DNA of 64,000 nt from JBQTGK01 sp052400665 (GCA_052400665.1 JBQTGK010000010.1); one strand, 5' to 3'; numbered from the stretch's first letter, positions 17,099 through 27,100 are shown. Translations and numbers: made by a program. The notes: generated from the sequence alone by a model not told the origin.

Positions 17099-17590
17099 AT
17101 GATTGAGGAAACAATACTAAAAATGATTCAATATTATGGTAATGATACAAAACGCATCAACCATTCGTTAAAGGTATTTGCTTATGCTAGTAGTATTTCC
17201 AATGCCGAAAACTTACCTGAACCTCTTTTACAAACCATAAAACTTGCAGCTATTTTTCATGATATTGGGATTCCTGAAGCAGAAAAAAAATACAATTCCA
17301 GCGCAGGACATTTACAGGAAAAAGAAGGTCCTTCTGTTGCCCGAAAACTGCTTGCAGACACAAAAATTCCCAATAATATATTAGAACGTGTCTATTTTCT
17401 AATTGGAAATCATCACTCCTATCAAAAAATTGATGGTATTGATTTCCAAATTCTGGTAGAAGCTGACTTTTTAGTCAATATTAATGAAGACGAACTATCG
17501 AAAAAAGCAATTATGGCCTCAAAGCAAAATATATTTAAAACCGCTACCGGCATAAAAATGCTTAAAACTATGTATTTGTCTGAATCATAA
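17099..17590 (+). CDS. HD domain phosphohydrolase
   Basis: 163 residues with the metal-binding HD pattern: His near residue 22 (RINHSLKVFAYA), His54-Asp55 in AAIFHDIGIPEAE, His residues in LIGNHHSYQKI and Asp in LVEADFLVNI. This is the single-domain HD family of metal-dependent phosphohydrolases, which act on nucleotides or other phosphate esters. The substrate cannot be told. It begins three bases after the ACT gene and is last in that gene set. Confidence 0.88.
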   Translation: MIEETILKMIQYYGNDTKRINHSLKVFAYASSISNAENLPEPLLQTIKLAAIFHDIGIPEAEKKYNSSAGHLQEKEGPSVARKLLADTKIPNNILERVYFLIGNHHSYQKIDGIDFQILVEADFLVNINEDELSKKAIMASKQNIFKTATGIKMLKTMYLSES

Positions 17591-17735
17591 ACCTTGCTTA
17601 TCAATAAATATTCACTCTATAACAAAGATTTAAAGTCCAGTAATCATAAACGGCATATTTTGTCCGCTTTATTATAAGCTCACAATAAAAGTAGACGTAT
17701 TTTTACTATTTTAGTCTCATAATTAAAATGGAAAT

Positions 17736-19829
17736 GTGAAAAATCTATATAAATACATAATACTCATAAGCTCCTTTTTTATGCTGAGCCTATATGCATA
17801 TTCCCAAGAAAAAGAATTGCATCTTATTGATTCTCTTAAACAAGTAAACAGCAAACTTTCTAATACTAATGAACTTATTGATAATTGTAATGAAATAGCG
17901 ATTCATTATGGAAGTTTAAATATTGACAGCTCTCTATATTATAGTAGTAAAGCAAAAAAAATTGCTACAGATATTGATTACAAAAAAGGTTTAGCAACCT
18001 CCTACTCCTATTCTGCTCGTGCTTATATTGACAAATCGGAATTTAAACTTGCCATCTCAAATTTTCACGAAGCACTTAATTTATTTAAAAACTTAAACGA
18101 TTCGATTAACATATTAGACACCTACCGGGGATTAGGTTATGTTGCCTCATTTAGTGCAAGTCAGCTAAAAACTTTAAATTATAACCTGTCAGCTTTAAAT
18201 TATGCCGAACAGCTTAAAGACACTACAAGCATATCAATTATTTTAAATAATATCGGATCAATTTATAAAAAACTTAATGACTATGAGTCTTCCCTGAGAT
18301 ATTTCACAAAAGCAATGGAATTCGTTCCAAAAGATAACATTGACGACATTGCTCTTGCTCATTCAAATATTGGTGTTCTAAAAATAGAAAATGGTAAAAC
18401 TGAAGCTGCCATCAATAATTATCATGAGCTTCTTAAAATTATGCCAAAGGTTCAAAGCTCTTATCTTTTAGCTTACTTTCAACTTTCTATTGCAGGATAT
18501 TACAATGCTATCAACGATTTTAAATCTTCGAGATACTATTTCGATAAAGCTTTTAAAATTAGCGATTCTCTTAATTACCAGCACATAAAAGTCAGGCTTC
18601 TGCGTAAGGAAGCAGAAATGTATCTTAAGCAAAAAAAATACAGAAACTGTGTAATAAATTTCAATAAATGCATCGCACTTTCTAACAAACTTGGCATAAG
18701 AGAAGAGTTTCCCAGGATCTATAAAATGAGAGCACAGGCCTATTTTAATCTCAATCAACCAGCTAAAGCTTATGCATCATCTATGCAAGCAATTAATTTT
18801 ACCGATTCATTGCAACTCTCTAAAGTTTCAGGCTTTTTAGATGAGTTTGAAGAACAAAGAACTAAAGATGAAATGGAGCGTCTCCAATTACAGGAAGCAC
18901 TTAAGGATCAGCAAATAGAAAATGGAGCCTACAAAATGAAAGTAAGAAGTTGGTTGGCTTTTATTGCAATTGTTCTGCTCATTTTAATAATTTGTCTTAT
19001 TGCCTATTCTTTTTTTAAGAGTAAAAAGAAAAATAAAATATTAACAAGTCAACACGCAACCATTAAACAGCAAAAATTATTACTCGAAGAAAACATCCAA
19101 AAATTAAAAGTGAGTGAAATTAATCTTAAAAAACTAAATGCTACGAAAGATAAGTTTTTTTCAATTATTTCACACGACTTAAAAAGTCCATTCAACTCTA
19201 TTATTGGCTTTAGTTCGGAGCTATCGGACTACTACGACTCTTACGACAATAAGGAGCGCAAAACAATGATAGATATGATAAAAGACACATCTCAGGCAAC
19301 CCTAACCTTGCTTGAAAATTTACTAAGTTGGTCACAATCTCAATCGGGACACATAAAATTAAAACCAGAATCGTACAAATTAAAATCTTTAATTAAAAAT
19401 GGAATATCAGCTTATCTTGGTTCTGCTGATATTAAAAATATAAAAGTAACTAACAATATTAATAAGGACATAAATGTTTTCACCGATAAAGAAACTGTAA
19501 AAATAATTATCTCTAACCTGTTTAACAATGCTATTAAGTACAGTAAAAATGGAGGAGAAATTACCCTTTCGAGTAAAAATATCCAAAATCAAAAAATTGA
19601 GGTTTGCATAGCAGATTCAGGAATCGGAATGAATGAATCTATTCTTAAGGGGCTATTTAATATCGAAGATAATGTTAGCCGCCCGGGAACAGCAGAAGAA
19701 AAAGGAACTGGTCTGGGTTTAATTTTATGCAAAGAATTTATCACCAAAAATGGCGGCGAAATACGTGTAGAAAGCGTTGTTGATAAAGGAAGTAAATTCT
19801 ACTTTACTTTACCAATTAATAAAGCGTAA
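17736..19829 (+). CDS. TPR-containing membrane sensor histidine kinase (orphan)
   Basis: 697 residues starting at GTG 17736. A signal peptide (MKNLYKYIILISSFFMLSLY) precedes a periplasmic array of tetratricopeptide repeats (about 35-380), for example INNYHELLKIMPKV and YNAINDFKSSRYYFDKAF. One membrane helix lies at about 406-427, then a coiled coil. The kinase core has phospho-acceptor His480 (FFSIISHDLKSPF), an N box (NLFNNAIKYSKNGG), and G boxes DSGIGM and GTGLGL. No response regulator gene is adjacent, so its partner is elsewhere. The kinase core closely resembles that of the Reg_prop kinase in this window. Confidence 0.93.
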   Translation: MKNLYKYIILISSFFMLSLYAYSQEKELHLIDSLKQVNSKLSNTNELIDNCNEIAIHYGSLNIDSSLYYSSKAKKIATDIDYKKGLATSYSYSARAYIDKSEFKLAISNFHEALNLFKNLNDSINILDTYRGLGYVASFSASQLKTLNYNLSALNYAEQLKDTTSISIILNNIGSIYKKLNDYESSLRYFTKAMEFVPKDNIDDIALAHSNIGVLKIENGKTEAAINNYHELLKIMPKVQSSYLLAYFQLSIAGYYNAINDFKSSRYYFDKAFKISDSLNYQHIKVRLLRKEAEMYLKQKKYRNCVINFNKCIALSNKLGIREEFPRIYKMRAQAYFNLNQPAKAYASSMQAINFTDSLQLSKVSGFLDEFEEQRTKDEMERLQLQEALKDQQIENGAYKMKVRSWLAFIAIVLLILIICLIAYSFFKSKKKNKILTSQHATIKQQKLLLEENIQKLKVSEINLKKLNATKDKFFSIISHDLKSPFNSIIGFSSELSDYYDSYDNKERKTMIDMIKDTSQATLTLLENLLSWSQSQSGHIKLKPESYKLKSLIKNGISAYLGSADIKNIKVTNNINKDINVFTDKETVKIIISNLFNNAIKYSKNGGEITLSSKNIQNQKIEVCIADSGIGMNESILKGLFNIEDNVSRPGTAEEKGTGLGLILCKEFITKNGGEIRVESVVDKGSKFYFTLPINKA

Positions 19830-20011
19830 TCGTACTTTCCTTATAGTTTCCTCGATTGATTGGACCAGAAAACCTTATTCTTTAGTTGAACTTAAGCAGC
19901 ATTACAATAGATTAATGCTGGTTTGTTTCTACCGATTCATTGATGGTCACGATTGTGGTACCGTTCCATCCATTTTTTAATTCCTTAATAGAAATCTAAG
20001 CCATTATCTGA

Positions 20012-20227
20012 AGAATTAAAATAAATGTACTGGTATTCTTATTAATTCCGGGTATAGCTTTAAGTGTAAGAAGATTGCATGATACTGGTCGTAGTGGCTG
20101 ATTTTTACTTTTAGGAGTAATACCTTTTGTAGCTGCTATTATTTTATTCGTTTTCTTTGCTACCGATAATGATACTTCGGATAACGAATACGTTACAAAC
20201 CTAAAACTTGTAGCTTCGGCTGTATAA
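20012..20227 (+). pseudogene. DUF805 family membrane protein, C-terminal remnant with a nonsense codon
   Basis: The frame from 20027 encodes a recognisable C-terminal half of a DUF805 (YhaH-like) membrane protein: PGIALSVRRLHDTGRSG, then a TGA at 20099-20101, then FLLLGVIPFVAAIILFVFFA and a tail ending at the TAA at 20225. In intact relatives the codon after GRSG is tryptophan (TGG), so a single G to A change made the stop. The N-terminal half, including the usual GRIRR start, is not found upstream, where a TGA at 20009 closes the frame. A strong terminator follows, left over from the former gene. Confidence 0.8.
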
Positions 20228-20253
20228 TGCAGAAATATCTTCTATTTCAAATT

Positions 20254-20280
20254 AAGGAATCTTTAAGATTCCTTTTTTTT
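20254..20280 (+). terminator. Intrinsic terminator after the DUF805 remnant
   Basis: The stem AAGGAATC (20254-20261) pairs with GATTCCTT (20267-20274) and runs straight into a T tract. It is oriented for plus-strand transcription, so it served the decayed gene and may now end transcripts from the TPR kinase. Confidence 0.85.
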
Positions 20281-20314
20281 GCCATCGAGAAGAATTAGGT
20301 AAAAACCTCTAGAC

Positions 20315-21463
20315 CTAAAAAACTAAAACAGACTCTATATTCTCTCCCCTCAACTCATCGAATAGCTTTGTTTCCTTCTTAAAATTTTCCCACTGTTTGC
20401 TAAGATCATCACTTAACATATACTGTTCACATTCTTTAAATTGGCTAATTACTGATTGTGGAATATTCTTTTTTTCAGCCCAATCGTAAAATCTATGGTA
20501 TTGTGCTATTACCTTTTTTTTGTAGCTTTTAGGCAATGCTTTTGTATTGTAATGCAAAGGCCTATCGAGCATATTAATGTATAATCCTTTAGCTTCTATA
20601 ATCTGCTCGAGCAAACAAGTTTGATACAACTGTGGCAAATTAAAAATCGAAAATACCGATATGGTTGGCGCAATTAAAAAGCGAATGTGCTTATGCGGGC
20701 GAATGAGCTCTCTGTTCGCTAAAAATTGCTCCCAATTAAAGCCTTTACGAATATACTCCCCCAATTTTCCTTGTGCATCGATACTTGCCAAAATTTCTAC
20801 TTCGGAAAAATGCTTCCAATATTCTAAAACATCATAATCTCCCATTTTTAACTGTGAAAAATTAGTGTTGTACCTCAATCGCATATTCCTTGATTTGTTT
20901 TTCACCAGCCAATCGAGCAAAAGATAATGCTCTTTGGTTGCTAGTGGTTCACCACCAGCAAAATATATCTCCTGGGCCTGCAGCAATGCTTCGCCCATCT
21001 GATCAATAAACTGATCGAAATTGGTAATATTTTGAAGTAAAGCCTTTTCGCCCAAGTTCCTTTTTAACTGCCTGGCTTCAGGAAACCATGCCGAACTAGC
21101 CCCATGCCAACAAGTACGACAAGCAAAATTACAAGCATTAGAAAAGCGAATGTCGAAATAAACAGGCATAGGATTTTCCATTCGTGCAAAATAGGCTCCA
21201 AACTTCTCGTGAGTTTCTTGTCGAACACTCTTCCCTCCTGCCTTCTCTAATCGCTCACAAACTCCACATCTGGTATCTTTTTCGCCATTAGCAAATTTCA
21301 ATCTAAGCTGATTAATGGCCTCACCATTCCAAATCTCGTTAAAAGATTGTGTATTACAATCGCCAAAAGGAATATTGGCAAGACAACAGGCTTTTACTTT
21401 TCCGGCATTTCCTACGTGGTAATGTATCCACGGCATTAAGCAGTATGGGGTTTGTTTTGGCAT
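20315..21463 (-). CDS. Radical SAM protein with twitch/SPASM-like cysteine domain
   Basis: About 382 residues from the ATG at 21463 (MPKQTPYCLMPWIHYHV); the longer frame adds 23 unlikely residues. The radical SAM cluster motif is Cys111-x3-Cys115-x2-Cys118 (NACNFACRTCW), followed by the SAM-binding strand EIYFAGGEPL. Unusually, the auxiliary cysteine region (CLMPW, ACCLANIPFGD, RCGVCERLE) is N-terminal to the core, as in the twitch-domain radical SAM proteins. Relatives often sit in surface-polysaccharide or peptide-modification loci, but here no precursor peptide or glycan gene is nearby, so the substrate is unknown. Confidence 0.88.
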   Translation of the reverse strand: MPKQTPYCLMPWIHYHVGNAGKVKACCLANIPFGDCNTQSFNEIWNGEAINQLRLKFANGEKDTRCGVCERLEKAGGKSVRQETHEKFGAYFARMENPMPVYFDIRFSNACNFACRTCWHGASSAWFPEARQLKRNLGEKALLQNITNFDQFIDQMGEALLQAQEIYFAGGEPLATKEHYLLLDWLVKNKSRNMRLRYNTNFSQLKMGDYDVLEYWKHFSEVEILASIDAQGKLGEYIRKGFNWEQFLANRELIRPHKHIRFLIAPTISVFSIFNLPQLYQTCLLEQIIEAKGLYINMLDRPLHYNTKALPKSYKKKVIAQYHRFYDWAEKKNIPQSVISQFKECEQYMLSDDLSKQWENFKKETKLFDELRGENIESVLVF

Positions 21464-21761
21464 ACTGCAAATATATAAATTAGATGCTAATGATTGGTTA
21501 GAATTAGGTATGCTATAAATACACAATCCCAAATATTAATCTGATTATACCGAATCTGGAAGAATAATTGATTGTTCGAAAAAATGCATTCGATTAAACT
21601 TATTTTTCACCAAATGTAATTTTTAATCGATTATTTTAAAAAATCCCTAAGTGTTACTCATAAACTACTATTTTTCATTTAAGGCAAAATCGCTTAATTG
21701 CAATAAAGAGATACGATAGGTTCGCATCTCTTTCATTATTCATTTATAATTCTTAATTGTT

Positions 21762-22673
21762 TTAATCTGCCATTAAAACAGATAAAGCAATACAATAAAA
21801 TTTCGATTTTTCGCTTTCACTTCTCGACATTACCACAACTGGTTTTGTAGTTCCCTGAATTAGTCCGCCAAGCTCGCCACCGGCAAATAGCATTAATCCT
21901 TTATAAAAAGAATTACAAGCCTCCAACGATGGAAAAATTAAACAATCTGCTTCACCATTAATTGGAGTAGAAATCCCTTTTATCTCTACTGAGGCAGGAT
22001 CGCAGGCTAGAAATACATCCAATGGTCCATCAACAATGCAATTTTTAATCTGACCGCGATCGGCCATTTTACAAATAATAGAATCATCAACCGATCCCTG
22101 AAAAGCAGGATTTGGCTTTTCTGTTGCCGATATCAAGGCCACTTTAGGTTTATCAATCCCAAATTTCCGTGCCATTTTTACCGAATAATTTACCATTTCA
22201 ATTTTCTGATTCAAATCAGGATAAGGCAATACCGCAGTATCCGACACAAATAATAGTTTATTGTATTTTGGTAAATCCAGAGCGCAAACATAACTCATTA
22301 CTGCTTTGGGAGGCAACAAACCTTTCTCTTTATTAAGTACTGCTTTCAGAAATTTATCGGTTCCAACTAAGCCTTTCATTACCACATCGGCCTCATTTTC
22401 ACGAGCCAGACGAACAGCTTCTGCAGTTGCCTCTACATCGTTGAGAATGTGCACTATGGTAAAAATATCAGGATTTATTCCTTCGGTCTCGGCTTTAGAG
22501 CGAATTTCCTGCTCATCACCAATCATTACTGCCTCAACAAAACCTTCGTTTATGGCTTTTGCAATGGCACCAATAGTATTGGGATCCTGGGCGTAAGCAA
22601 CAGCAATTTTCTTTTTCTTTCCGCTTTGGCGAAGATGATCGACCATTTGATCGAGAGAACAAATTGGGGACAT
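21762..22673 (-). CDS. Phosphate acetyl/butyryltransferase family protein (Ptb-like), copy 2
   Basis: About 303 residues from the ATG at 22671-22673 (MSPICSLDQMVDHL). It belongs to the PTA/PTB family, which moves an acyl group between CoA and phosphate: GLVGTDKFLKAVLNKEKGLLP, the TAVLPYPDLNQKIEMV strand and the CKMADRGQIKNCIVDGPLDV segment are family hallmarks. It resembles the Ptb/short-Pta type rather than the true pta gene also in this window. It is the second gene of a tandem pair, 61 bp after its paralog. No butyrate kinase gene is adjacent. Confidence 0.87.
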   Translation of the reverse strand: MSPICSLDQMVDHLRQSGKKKKIAVAYAQDPNTIGAIAKAINEGFVEAVMIGDEQEIRSKAETEGINPDIFTIVHILNDVEATAEAVRLARENEADVVMKGLVGTDKFLKAVLNKEKGLLPPKAVMSYVCALDLPKYNKLLFVSDTAVLPYPDLNQKIEMVNYSVKMARKFGIDKPKVALISATEKPNPAFQGSVDDSIICKMADRGQIKNCIVDGPLDVFLACDPASVEIKGISTPINGEADCLIFPSLEACNSFYKGLMLFAGGELGGLIQGTTKPVVVMSRSESEKSKFYCIALSVLMAD

Positions 22674-22734
22674 ATATTTTTTTATTAGGTATTGAGTAAA
22701 AAAGACGCACAAAAGTACGTCTCTTCAGGTATAT

Positions 22735-23640
22735 TTATTTTGATGCAACAAGAGCAGCTAAAGCAATAGAATATAATTTTGTTTTAACACTATCGCCACG
22801 AGAAGAAAGTATTGCCGGACACTTGGCACCAACAACCATAGCTCCAAGCTCCGATTTAGCTAATTTTGTATTTGTTTTATAAAATACATTTCCCGATTCG
22901 ATATTTGGAAATACCAGGCAATCGGCATCGCCAGCTACTTTAGAGTCTAATTTCTTAATTTCTGCTGATTCTCTATCAATGGCTACATCAATTGCCAAAG
23001 GACCATCAACAAAAGCATTTTTAATTTGTCCGCGATCGGCCATTTTAGAAATTATTGAAGCATCGATACAAGCCTGCATTTTTGGTAATACCTGCTCCGA
23101 AGCAGCTATCATTGCTACTTTTGGGGTTTCAATTCCTAAAGCACGTGCTACCGAAACAACATAATTAGTTAATGCAATTTTTTGATTCAAATCGGGCTGA
23201 GGTATAACTGCAACATCACTACAAACCAGTAATTTATGGTAATTTAAATTCTCCATAACAGTAACATGACTTAAAACAGCTTTTGGTGGCATTAATCCGC
23301 TTTCTTTATTAAGAATGGCTTTCATGTACTTATCGGTACTTACCAACCCTTTCATAATCATATCACCTTGTCCATTATTAATTAGCTCTACTGCCTTTTG
23401 AGCTGCTTTTAACTCATTGGGTTCATGAACAATTGTAAATTTGTTCACGTCAATATTATGATCGGCACAAGTTTTTCCTATGATATCCTTATCTCCCACC
23501 AAAGTAGCTACAACAATGTTTTTTTCTACTGCATTATTCACAGCCTCAATAGTATGAGCATCGTTAGCATAAGCAGCTACCAGACGTTTTTTATCGTTAT
23601 TTTTAAGAACTTCAATGATTTGCTCCAAACGTGTAATCAT
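22735..23640 (-). CDS. Phosphate acetyl/butyryltransferase family protein (Ptb-like), copy 1
   Basis: 301 residues and clearly paralogous to the next gene: GLVSTDKYMKAILNKESGLMP, VAVIPQPDLNQKIALTNYVV and SKMADRGQIKNAFVDGPLAI align without large gaps. The predicted reaction is acyl-CoA plus phosphate to acyl phosphate plus CoA. The active-site loop and phosphate-binding tract look intact in both copies, so both should be active. Chain-length preference cannot be read from sequence. The pair is preceded by a 234-bp gap after the sensor kinase gene and may form its own operon. Confidence 0.87.
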   Translation of the reverse strand: MITRLEQIIEVLKNNDKKRLVAAYANDAHTIEAVNNAVEKNIVVATLVGDKDIIGKTCADHNIDVNKFTIVHEPNELKAAQKAVELINNGQGDMIMKGLVSTDKYMKAILNKESGLMPPKAVLSHVTVMENLNYHKLLVCSDVAVIPQPDLNQKIALTNYVVSVARALGIETPKVAMIAASEQVLPKMQACIDASIISKMADRGQIKNAFVDGPLAIDVAIDRESAEIKKLDSKVAGDADCLVFPNIESGNVFYKTNTKLAKSELGAMVVGAKCPAILSSRGDSVKTKLYSIALAALVASK

Positions 23641-23874
23641 TACTTTTTTATGTTTTAGTGTTTGTTTCAGGAAATAAAAATCCTGTTTTATTTAGTTGTA
23701 AGGCAAAAATATGAAATAATTACGAATCGTCTCTTAAACAAGACACAAAACTTTCATTTATTCACTAAATAATCAATAATAATTACAATGTGGAATTTTA
23801 CGAATTAAATTAAAGAGCTAAAATTTGAGAAAATAATTAATGAAAATTAGCTACCAATAGAAAATGAAAAGCAT

Positions 23875-26800
23875 CTACTTTTTAGAGAGAGGAATCGTAA
23901 AAAAGAAAGAAGTACCCTTATTCTTCTCACTTTTAACATAAATTTCTCCACCATTAAGCTCAACAAACTCTTTACTTAACATTAAACCAAAACCTGTTCC
24001 TGTTTCGTTTGCTGTTCCTTCGCTGGTAAATATACTATCTATTTTAAATAATTTATCGACTTGTGCTTTTGTCATTCCCATACCAGTGTCTTTCACTTCA
24101 AGTGTAGCAAAATCATCATTTTTAAAAACTAATAACTCAATCGTTTGTCCGGTAAAGGAATATTTAATTGCATTTGATAATAAATTTCGAATTATAGTAT
24201 CTATCATTGCTTTATCGGCATCAACCAAAACTTTTTCAATCTTTCCAATAACTTTTATTCCTTTTAGCGAGGCAAGACTTTTATGAAGTTCTAAGTTACT
24301 TTGAATAACAACTGACAAATCAAATTTTTCCTTATTAATCTTAAAATTACCTTTCTGTACATTGGCCCATTCTAGCAAACTTTCTAAAAGCTTAAAAGTA
24401 TCATCCGAACTTTTATAAATAGTTTCGAGCAGTTCTTTTTGCTCTTCTTCGCTTAGCATATCTGTATCATGAATCAGCATTTTAGAAAATCCCCTAATGG
24501 CGTTAAACGGATTTCTTAAGTCGTGACCTATTATCGATAAAAATTTATCTTTTGCTTTATTAGCCAATAATAAATTCTCATTTGCATTTTGTAACTGAAC
24601 AGTACGCTGAGAAACTAACTCCTCTAACTTAAGCATTTGTTTTTTAGCTCTTTGCTTACTATAAATATTAGTTAAAAATATTAGAATCAGAACAATAATA
24701 AGTTCGCTTAATAAAATATACCATCGCAAATACCAAATCTGATTTACTTTTAAAGGAACAATTTTATGATTACTCCATAAATAATTTCCTTCATGCTTGC
24801 ATCGAATACAAATTTTATAGTTCCCGGGCTCTAAATCTGAAACGATAACCTGATTTTTATTGGAAATATCATTCCAGTCTCTAATTTTTTCGACTCCACG
24901 AATAATACAATATTGAAATTGATTTTGTTTTTGCGGATAAATACTCGCTGTTACATCCAATAGTAACATAGAACCCTTAGTAACCTCTAACTGAGCATTT
25001 GGAGTAATAAAATAATTATTTTCATTTGCAATATGCACAAGGGGTTTTGGTGTAGTAGGAATAGAATCTCTTACTTTAGCAAAAGCAAGTCCATTAGATG
25101 TACCAACCCATAAAAAACCTCTGTTATCAACCACAAGATTCCCAACAGTAAATGTTTTTGATGGCAAGCCCTGATCCGGTGTAAACAAAGAAATATCATT
25201 TTTCCTTTTTCGGATTACTCCTTTACTCGTTGTTAACCAAATTGCATTATACTGATCGACAGCAACAGCACCTATCTCACCCTGACTTAATTCACCTAAA
25301 TCTACTTTCTCAACTACTGAATCGTGATATTTATATAAACCTAAAGAGCATCCAATAAACAAACTGTCCTCAACAGGTTCTAGATCTCGAATCCAAAAAT
25401 CACCCACATTTTCAAAAGGGCTTTCATCACTTATATTCCGAAATTTATTATTTTCTCTATCGTATTTATAGAGATACGAATGTTTATACTCACCTCCCAC
25501 AAACAAGGTGTTCTTTTTATCTAGGCAAATATCCTGTACAATTCTTCTATTTTTAAACTGATCAAAATAGCTTTTAAGCTTAGCATCGTTCAAATCTAAT
25601 TTAAACAATTCCTTATTAGCTACAAGCCATATCTCCTTTATGGATACTATTTCAATATCACTTATGGGTTGTTGACAAACAGGTATCTTTTTAATCAATT
25701 CATCAGCTACGTAAACGAGTAAGTTCCCCTGCTCTGTTCCAATAAATGTATAATTTTTAAAAGTTTTAATTACGTTTAAAGTTCCTGTAAAACTTATATT
25801 TTGTTTTTTTAAAGAATATTGATCTATTGATTTGTAAACATGATTTCGACTGGCCGAAATAAGCTCTCCTTTACTATTTTTTCGAATACAAGCTACATAT
25901 TCCGAGTTTGTTGTTAAAAATTGAGAAGTGAAAAATTTAGGTTTCATTACAATTGCACCAGAATTTGTAGATACCCAGAATTTTCCAAATTCATCTTTAA
26001 TTATTTCATTTACTGTAAAATAAGGAAATCCTCCTACAGGATAAAAATTATTTTTATCACCCAATTTTATTTCTACAAGCCCCTGATACCAGGTACCAGC
26101 TAAAATTCTATTCTGACTCAATCTTTCAAAACAAGATGCTATAACTCCTTCCGAAATCATTTCATTATGCACCACTCTTCCATTAAAATCTACTATTATT
26201 TTTATGATCCCAACTGAAGTGCCCAATAAAAATTCATTAGCCCCAATCTTAAAGGATGAATGAACCAAGAAATCTTGTTTGAAATTACACTCTTCAAATG
26301 AGTTAGACTCACTTTCAAATTTGTAAAACCATCCTTTTTGAGAAACAACAATTAAATTTCCATTATCGCACTCTAAAAATTGAAATGATCGGGCATAAGA
26401 ACTAGTAAGGTTCTTTTCATCCATAACATATTTTTCAAGCACTTTTCCATTCATTCGAAAAATATGATTGTAATCGCTTATCCAAATTCTATGCTGTTTA
26501 TCTTCATATACATGCTTTGGATACTTCGGTGCCGCAGGATCTTTATTACATTCTATTAATAATTCAATTTCATTTTTTTCAAATGATGGATTGATCTTGT
26601 ATATTGCATCATCAGAAACAGCTAACAAACTACCATCATGCAGTCTGAACAACTCCTTAAAATACTTAGACTTACCCTCGGGCAATTGAAACAAGTTAAA
26701 CTCATCATTTATTAAGGAAAAAACACCGCCATCGGTTGCAAAGTAATAAGTCCCATTAAAATCCTGATTTATAGACTTTACCAGCTCCTCACTTAATTTA

Positions 26801-26919
26801 TTTTGTTTATTATATTCATGAATACGAAAATCGGTTCGCTGTGCATTTGCAAAATTCCCGAATGCAGATAACAGTATAAATAATAATATGGGCTTGTATA
26901 TAGAAAATAATGTAAGCAT
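23875..26919 (-). CDS. Reg_prop/Y_Y_Y sensor histidine kinase without response-regulator output (orphan)
   Basis: 1014 residues. A signal peptide is followed by a two-part periplasmic beta-propeller built of Reg_prop repeats (for example INQDFNGTYYFATDGGVFSL, IWLTTSKGVIRKR, FLWVGTSNGLAFAK) and a Y_Y_Y-like domain (YPQKQNQFQYCIIRG). One membrane helix lies near 731-752 and a coiled coil follows. The kinase core has His799 (FLSIIGHDLRNPF), N box NLLSNAIKYS, and G boxes DTGMGM and GTGFGL. Most Bacteroidota proteins with this sensor are hybrid regulators ending in a receiver and AraC helix-turn-helix; both are missing here. No polysaccharide locus or response regulator is adjacent. Confidence 0.93.
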   Translation of the reverse strand: MLTLFSIYKPILLFILLSAFGNFANAQRTDFRIHEYNKQNKLSEELVKSINQDFNGTYYFATDGGVFSLINDEFNLFQLPEGKSKYFKELFRLHDGSLLAVSDDAIYKINPSFEKNEIELLIECNKDPAAPKYPKHVYEDKQHRIWISDYNHIFRMNGKVLEKYVMDEKNLTSSYARSFQFLECDNGNLIVVSQKGWFYKFESESNSFEECNFKQDFLVHSSFKIGANEFLLGTSVGIIKIIVDFNGRVVHNEMISEGVIASCFERLSQNRILAGTWYQGLVEIKLGDKNNFYPVGGFPYFTVNEIIKDEFGKFWVSTNSGAIVMKPKFFTSQFLTTNSEYVACIRKNSKGELISASRNHVYKSIDQYSLKKQNISFTGTLNVIKTFKNYTFIGTEQGNLLVYVADELIKKIPVCQQPISDIEIVSIKEIWLVANKELFKLDLNDAKLKSYFDQFKNRRIVQDICLDKKNTLFVGGEYKHSYLYKYDRENNKFRNISDESPFENVGDFWIRDLEPVEDSLFIGCSLGLYKYHDSVVEKVDLGELSQGEIGAVAVDQYNAIWLTTSKGVIRKRKNDISLFTPDQGLPSKTFTVGNLVVDNRGFLWVGTSNGLAFAKVRDSIPTTPKPLVHIANENNYFITPNAQLEVTKGSMLLLDVTASIYPQKQNQFQYCIIRGVEKIRDWNDISNKNQVIVSDLEPGNYKICIRCKHEGNYLWSNHKIVPLKVNQIWYLRWYILLSELIIVLILIFLTNIYSKQRAKKQMLKLEELVSQRTVQLQNANENLLLANKAKDKFLSIIGHDLRNPFNAIRGFSKMLIHDTDMLSEEEQKELLETIYKSSDDTFKLLESLLEWANVQKGNFKINKEKFDLSVVIQSNLELHKSLASLKGIKVIGKIEKVLVDADKAMIDTIIRNLLSNAIKYSFTGQTIELLVFKNDDFATLEVKDTGMGMTKAQVDKLFKIDSIFTSEGTANETGTGFGLMLSKEFVELNGGEIYVKSEKNKGTSFFFTIPLSKK

Positions 26920-27100
26920 AGTTAGTATCTTATATGATTCACGCTGATATGGTAAATCTTAGCAACTAAACGATAATAAAATATTTTTGTTACATCAAAA
27001 TACTTAAAATACCTTATTATACAAACACAATGATCGCTTAATGATTAATTAAAATGCAAATAGATTATTTATATGATTAGAAAAACTAAAATTAATCCAT

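Noticed and set aside
19777..19980. 67-residue open frame after the TPR kinase
   Set aside because: Starts inside the kinase gene, no recognisable family, and lies in decayed DNA next to the DUF805 remnant.
23664..23690. CAGGA...TCCTG hairpin with T-rich tail on the plus strand before the Ptb-like genes
   Set aside because: No plus-strand gene ends there, and on the minus strand no T tract follows, so it is not a supported terminator.
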